From: Chromatiales bacterium
Lineage (GTDB): Bacteria > Pseudomonadota > Gammaproteobacteria > JACCYU01
Assembly: GCA_031177845.1 (NCBI GenBank)
Contig: JAPSGG010000036.1
Location: 1 to 8,972 of the forward strand
Length of the DNA: 8,972 nt
Direction: 5' to 3'
In this document: positions 6,899 through 8,972 of the stretch, piece after piece
Position numbering within the stretch: position 1 is the stretch's first letter
Layout of the letters: each line of letters opens with the position of its first letter
The notes under the pieces: generated by a model
Seen by the model: only the letters and a program-made list of their open reading frames with translations
What the model was told of the DNA's origin: nothing
Databases searched by the model: none
Translations under genes and position numbers: made by a program

Positions 6899-7642
6899 CT
6901 ACGGCATATACATGCCGCCGTTCACGTTCAGCGTCTCGCCCGTAACATAAGCCGCGGCCGGTGAAGCGAGGAACAGCACGGCCTCTGCGACATCGGCGGG
7001 CGTGCCCAGTCGGCTGAGCGGAATCTGGCGCAATAGGGCTTCCCTTTGCTCGGCCGACAGCGCGCGGGTCATATCGGTATCGATGAAGCCGGGCGCCACC
7101 GTGTTCACCGTGATCCCTCGCCCACCGACTTCTCGCGCCAGCGACTTGGAAAAGCCGATGATGCCGGCCTTGGATGCCGCATAATTACTCTGCCCCGGGT
7201 TGCCGGTCAATCCCACGACCGATGTGATATTGATGATGCGGCCCTGGCGGGCGCGCATCATGCCACGTAGACAGGCCTTGCTCAACCGAAAGACGGAGCT
7301 CAGATTCGTTGCGAGGATCGTCTCCCATTCCTCATCTTTCATGCGCATCAGGAGACTGTCGCGAGTTACACCGGCATTATTGACCAGGATGGTCACGGCC
7401 CCGAATCGCTCGTCGACGCGCTTGACGAGGGCATCGATGGAAGCGGGCTGGCGAACATCCAGTTCGAAGCCGGTGCCTTGCAGATTCTGGCTCGATAGAT
7501 CCTCGGAGATCCTGCCGGCGCCATCCTCGGTGGTGGCGGTGCCTACGACCGTAGCACCATTGGTGCCCAGCGCGTGTGCGATGGCGCGACCGATGCCGCG
7601 GCTCGCGCCGGTCACCAGCGCAACTTGGCCCGCCAGTGTCAT
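6899..7642 (-). CDS. fabG: 3-oxoacyl-ACP reductase
   Basis: FabG is the NADPH-dependent ketoreductase of fatty acid elongation, acting on 3-oxoacyl-ACP in the cytoplasm as a tetramer. The 247 residues are close to the E. coli length (244). It is a classical short-chain dehydrogenase: cofactor motif TGASRGIGRA (11-20), NNAG (88-91), the structural N113 in ATNLSS, and the catalytic S141, Y154 and K158 in the ITSVVGLTGNPGQSNYAASK region. The C-terminal GETLNVNGGMYMP is typical of true FabG. The ATG at 7640-7642 overlaps the fabD TGA by 4 bases. Short-chain dehydrogenases are promiscuous as a family, but the fabD neighbour and motif set make the assignment secure. Confidence 0.97.
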   Translation of the reverse strand: MTLAGQVALVTGASRGIGRAIAHALGTNGATVVGTATTEDGAGRISEDLSSQNLQGTGFELDVRQPASIDALVKRVDERFGAVTILVNNAGVTRDSLLMRMKDEEWETILATNLSSVFRLSKACLRGMMRARQGRIINITSVVGLTGNPGQSNYAASKAGIIGFSKSLAREVGGRGITVNTVAPGFIDTDMTRALSAEQREALLRQIPLSRLGTPADVAEAVLFLASPAAAYVTGETLNVNGGMYMP

Positions 7643-8580
7643 GCCCGCGCCCCAGACTTTTCTAGTGCCTGTTGCAAGCTTTGGGGATCATGAACGCATA
7701 GACACTGCAACGATCGGTCAATCCGCTTGTTGAGGCCGGTCAGCACCTTGCCCGGACCCAGCTCGAGTACCATGTCGATCCCGCGCCTGGCCATCGTCTG
7801 TACCGTTTCTACCCAGCGCACAGGACTATAGAGCTGACGGGCAAGCGCGTCCCTTATCGCAGCGGGATCGCTATGACTTTCAACATCGGTGTTGTGCAGC
7901 ACGGGAATCTCAGGCGGCTGGATTGGCGTTTCCGCCAACCGGGCGGTAAGCCGCCGGGCCGCCGGAATCATCAGGCTGCAGTGCGCGGGGACACTTACGG
8001 TCAACCGCACCACGCGTTTTGCGCCAGCCTCCGTTGCCGATGACATCGCGCGGACGACCGCGGGGACATCGCCGGCAATCACTACCTGACCGGGGGCATT
8101 GAAGTTTACTGCCGAGACCACCTGGCCCTGCGCCGCACGCGTGCACACTTCGGTGACCTGCGCATCCTCCAGACCGAGGATGGCTGCCATGGCGCCTTCG
8201 CCTCCTTGCATCGCCGCCTGCATCAGATATCCGCGTTCGCGGACAAGTGACACCCCATCGCGAAAATCCAGCGCGCCTGCGCAGACCAAGGCGGTGTACT
8301 CTCCGAAGCTGTGGCCCGCCATGACGGTAGGCCTGCCTCCTCCAGCGGCGCACCACACCCGCCACACCGCAACCCCGGCCGCCAGCATCACTGGCTGTGT
8401 ATTATGGGTGTGGTTTAGCTCCACCTCAGGGCCCTCCCTGACCAGGGACCAGAGATCGAACGCGAGGCTGTCGGAGGCTTCCTGGAAGGTGTCGCGCACG
8501 ATTGGATACGCGCGCGCCAACTCCTGAAGCATACGCACCGATTGAGCGCCCTGGCCAGGAAATACGCACGCGAGCATCAT
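7639..8580 (-). CDS. fabD: Malonyl-CoA:ACP transacylase
   Basis: FabD moves the malonyl group from CoA to ACP and so supplies the extender unit for fatty acid synthesis. From the ATG at 8578-8580 it is 313 residues (E. coli 309). Landmarks are the N-terminal ACVFPGQGAQ, the nucleophile S91 in GHSFGEYTAL, the malonate-carboxylate arginine near R116 in VRERGYLMQ, NAPGQVVIAG, and the catalytic H200 in VPAHCSL. Two adjacent ATGs (8575-8577 and 8578-8580) and a TTG at 8584-8586 are all possible starts. The ATG pair fits the family best and lies just downstream of a TATAAT element. It is the first minus-strand gene of the cluster here, since plsX and fabH are not upstream. Confidence 0.96.
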   Translation of the reverse strand: MMLACVFPGQGAQSVRMLQELARAYPIVRDTFQEASDSLAFDLWSLVREGPEVELNHTHNTQPVMLAAGVAVWRVWCAAGGGRPTVMAGHSFGEYTALVCAGALDFRDGVSLVRERGYLMQAAMQGGEGAMAAILGLEDAQVTEVCTRAAQGQVVSAVNFNAPGQVVIAGDVPAVVRAMSSATEAGAKRVVRLTVSVPAHCSLMIPAARRLTARLAETPIQPPEIPVLHNTDVESHSDPAAIRDALARQLYSPVRWVETVQTMARRGIDMVLELGPGKVLTGLNKRIDRSLQCLCVHDPQSLQQALEKSGARA

Positions 8581-8589
8581 CGCCAACCG

Positions 8590-8595
8590 ATTATA
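8590..8595 (-). promoter_or_regulatory. Perfect TATAAT element just upstream of fabD
   Basis: The minus strand carries TATAAT ending 9 bases before the first fabD ATG, inside the self-complementary attataat (8590-8597), so the same hexamer is also present on the plus strand. No good -35 element lies 16-18 bases upstream. The nearest, TTGAGA (8609-8614), is only 13 bases away. If used, transcription would start 2-4 bases before the fabD ATG, giving an almost leaderless message, which would fit the lack of a clear Shine-Dalgarno. Confidence 0.3.
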
Positions 8596-8672
8596 ATGGC
8601 GCCGGCGATCTCAAGCGCTTAGGGGAGCGCGGAGAACGAATCAGATACACCGCCAGCGAAAGCTAAAAAAGC

Positions 8673-8700
8673 TTGTCTTGCCAGACCAATTATCGATAAT
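8673..8700 (+). promoter_or_regulatory. Probable infA promoter
   Basis: TTGTCT (8673-8678), a 16-base spacer and GATAAT (8695-8700) form a reasonable sigma70-type promoter pointing to infA, with a leader of about 25 bases. The -35 hexamer overlaps a small perfect stem, aagct-aaaaa-agctt (8660-8674). In the 146 bases between fabD and infA this is the best plus-strand candidate I see. Confidence 0.4.
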
Positions 8701-8732
8701 GGCCGATCTTATAGACATCGCCTGAAATGCTT

Positions 8733-8945
8733 ATGCCTAAAGAAGATCATATCGAAATGGAGGGCACGGTGATCGAGACGCTGCCCAATACGATGTTTCG
8801 TGTCGAACTGGACAATGGCCACATCGTGACTGCCCACATCTCCGGTCGTATGCGCAAGAACTATATCCGTATTCTGACCGGAGACAAGGTGACGGTGCAA
8901 TTAACTCCATATGACTTGAGCAAGGGCCACGCCCTCGGTAGGTGA
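8733..8945 (+). CDS. infA: Translation initiation factor IF-1 with an altered C-terminus
   Basis: IF-1 is a small OB-fold protein that binds the ribosomal A site during initiation and is essential in bacteria. The frame [18 protein letters not shown] through [19 protein letters not shown] to TPYDLSKG is nearly identical to the gammaproteobacterial family. After G65 the frame reads HALGR and stops, whereas the family ends GRI(V/T)(F/Y)R-x-R. The expected tail, GRITYRGR, is encoded on the opposite strand just downstream, so the last codons come from inverted sequence and should not be trusted. With the restored tail the protein would be 72 residues from the ATG at 8733, the exact usual length, which is why I prefer this start to the ATG at 8727. 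No strong ribosome binding site is visible. It is divergent from fabD. Confidence 0.9.
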   Translation: MPKEDHIEMEGTVIETLPNTMFRVELDNGHIVTAHISGRMRKNYIRILTGDKVTVQLTPYDLSKGHALGR

Positions 8946-8969
8946 TGCGGCCCTTGCTCAAGTCATATG
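8908..8969. repeat. Inverted repeat at the window end inverting the 3' end of infA
   Basis: A 21-base stretch of infA (8908-8928, beginning catatgac and ending agggcc) recurs as a perfect reverse complement at 8949-8969. Matching stops exactly at 21 bases on both sides. The 20 bases between them (8929-8948), read on the minus strand, encode the missing IF-1 tail GRITYRGR. The final bases, agtcatatgact (8961-8972), form another perfect palindrome, so the sequence may turn back to the forward strand at 8966/8967. The simplest reading is a fold-back join made in amplification, library preparation or assembly. Confidence 0.85.
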
Positions 8970-8972
8970 ACT

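Noticed and set aside
8737..8961. Minus-strand frame of 74 codons beginning [10 protein letters not shown]
   Set aside because: It only looks meaningful because its first codons are the displaced infA end; the rest is antisense to infA.
8908..8969. Idea that the inverted repeats around 8929-8948 form an invertible switch changing the end of IF-1
   Set aside because: IF-1 is essential and its tail conserved. Inverting the 20 bases would restore GRITYRGR but without a stop right after it, so neither orientation gives a normal gene. A fold-back artefact explains all parts more simply.
1..8972. Mobile elements, tRNA or rRNA genes, CRISPR arrays, toxin-antitoxin or defence genes, or a new multi-gene system
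   Set aside because: Every gene-length segment is accounted for by a known housekeeping family, and no transposase, integrase, repeat array or RNA gene signature is visible.

Overview
The window reads as a chromosomal housekeeping segment of a gammaproteobacterium, GC-rich by eye. The main evidence is the minus-strand gene order fabD-fabG-acpP-fabF-pabC-mltG-tmk-holB-pilZ, the arrangement long known from gammaproteobacteria. A PilZ of the type IV pilus type and an IF-1 close to that of pseudomonads agree with this. I cannot name a genus.

Layout from right to left along the main transcription direction. infA (translation initiation factor IF-1) lies on the plus strand at the right edge and diverges from fabD across about 150 bases. 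fabD and fabG overlap by 4 bases. A 441-base gap without a convincing gene follows; it holds inverted repeats and the probable acpP promoter. acpP and fabF are 96 bases apart, and that spacer holds a perfect 16-base palindrome. pabC begins 77 bases after fabF. pabC, mltG, tmk and holB are joined by three successive 4-base stop/start overlaps, and pilZ begins 10 bases after holB. After a 182-base spacer, the 5' third of sucA (2-oxoglutarate dehydrogenase E1) runs off the left edge.

The first four genes of the cluster are the malonyl transfer, ketoreduction, carrier and condensing steps of type II fatty acid synthesis. The rest serve p-aminobenzoate/folate synthesis (pabC), peptidoglycan strand release (mltG), dTTP supply (tmk), the replicative clamp loader (holB) and type IV pilus assembly (pilZ). 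infA and sucA are unrelated in pathway. Their positions are the unusual part of the gene order: plsX and fabH are not upstream of fabD, and tatD does not follow pilZ.

The strongest anomaly is at the right edge. The infA reading frame is normal up to DLSKG and then becomes wrong. The expected IF-1 tail (GRITYRGR) is present, but on the opposite strand, between two 21-base perfect inverted copies of infA sequence. This looks like a fold-back join at a contig end rather than biology. I found no insertion sequence, tRNA, rRNA, CRISPR array, prophage or defence gene, and no evidence of a new multi-gene system. The non-coding structures around acpP are the best candidates for undescribed regulation.
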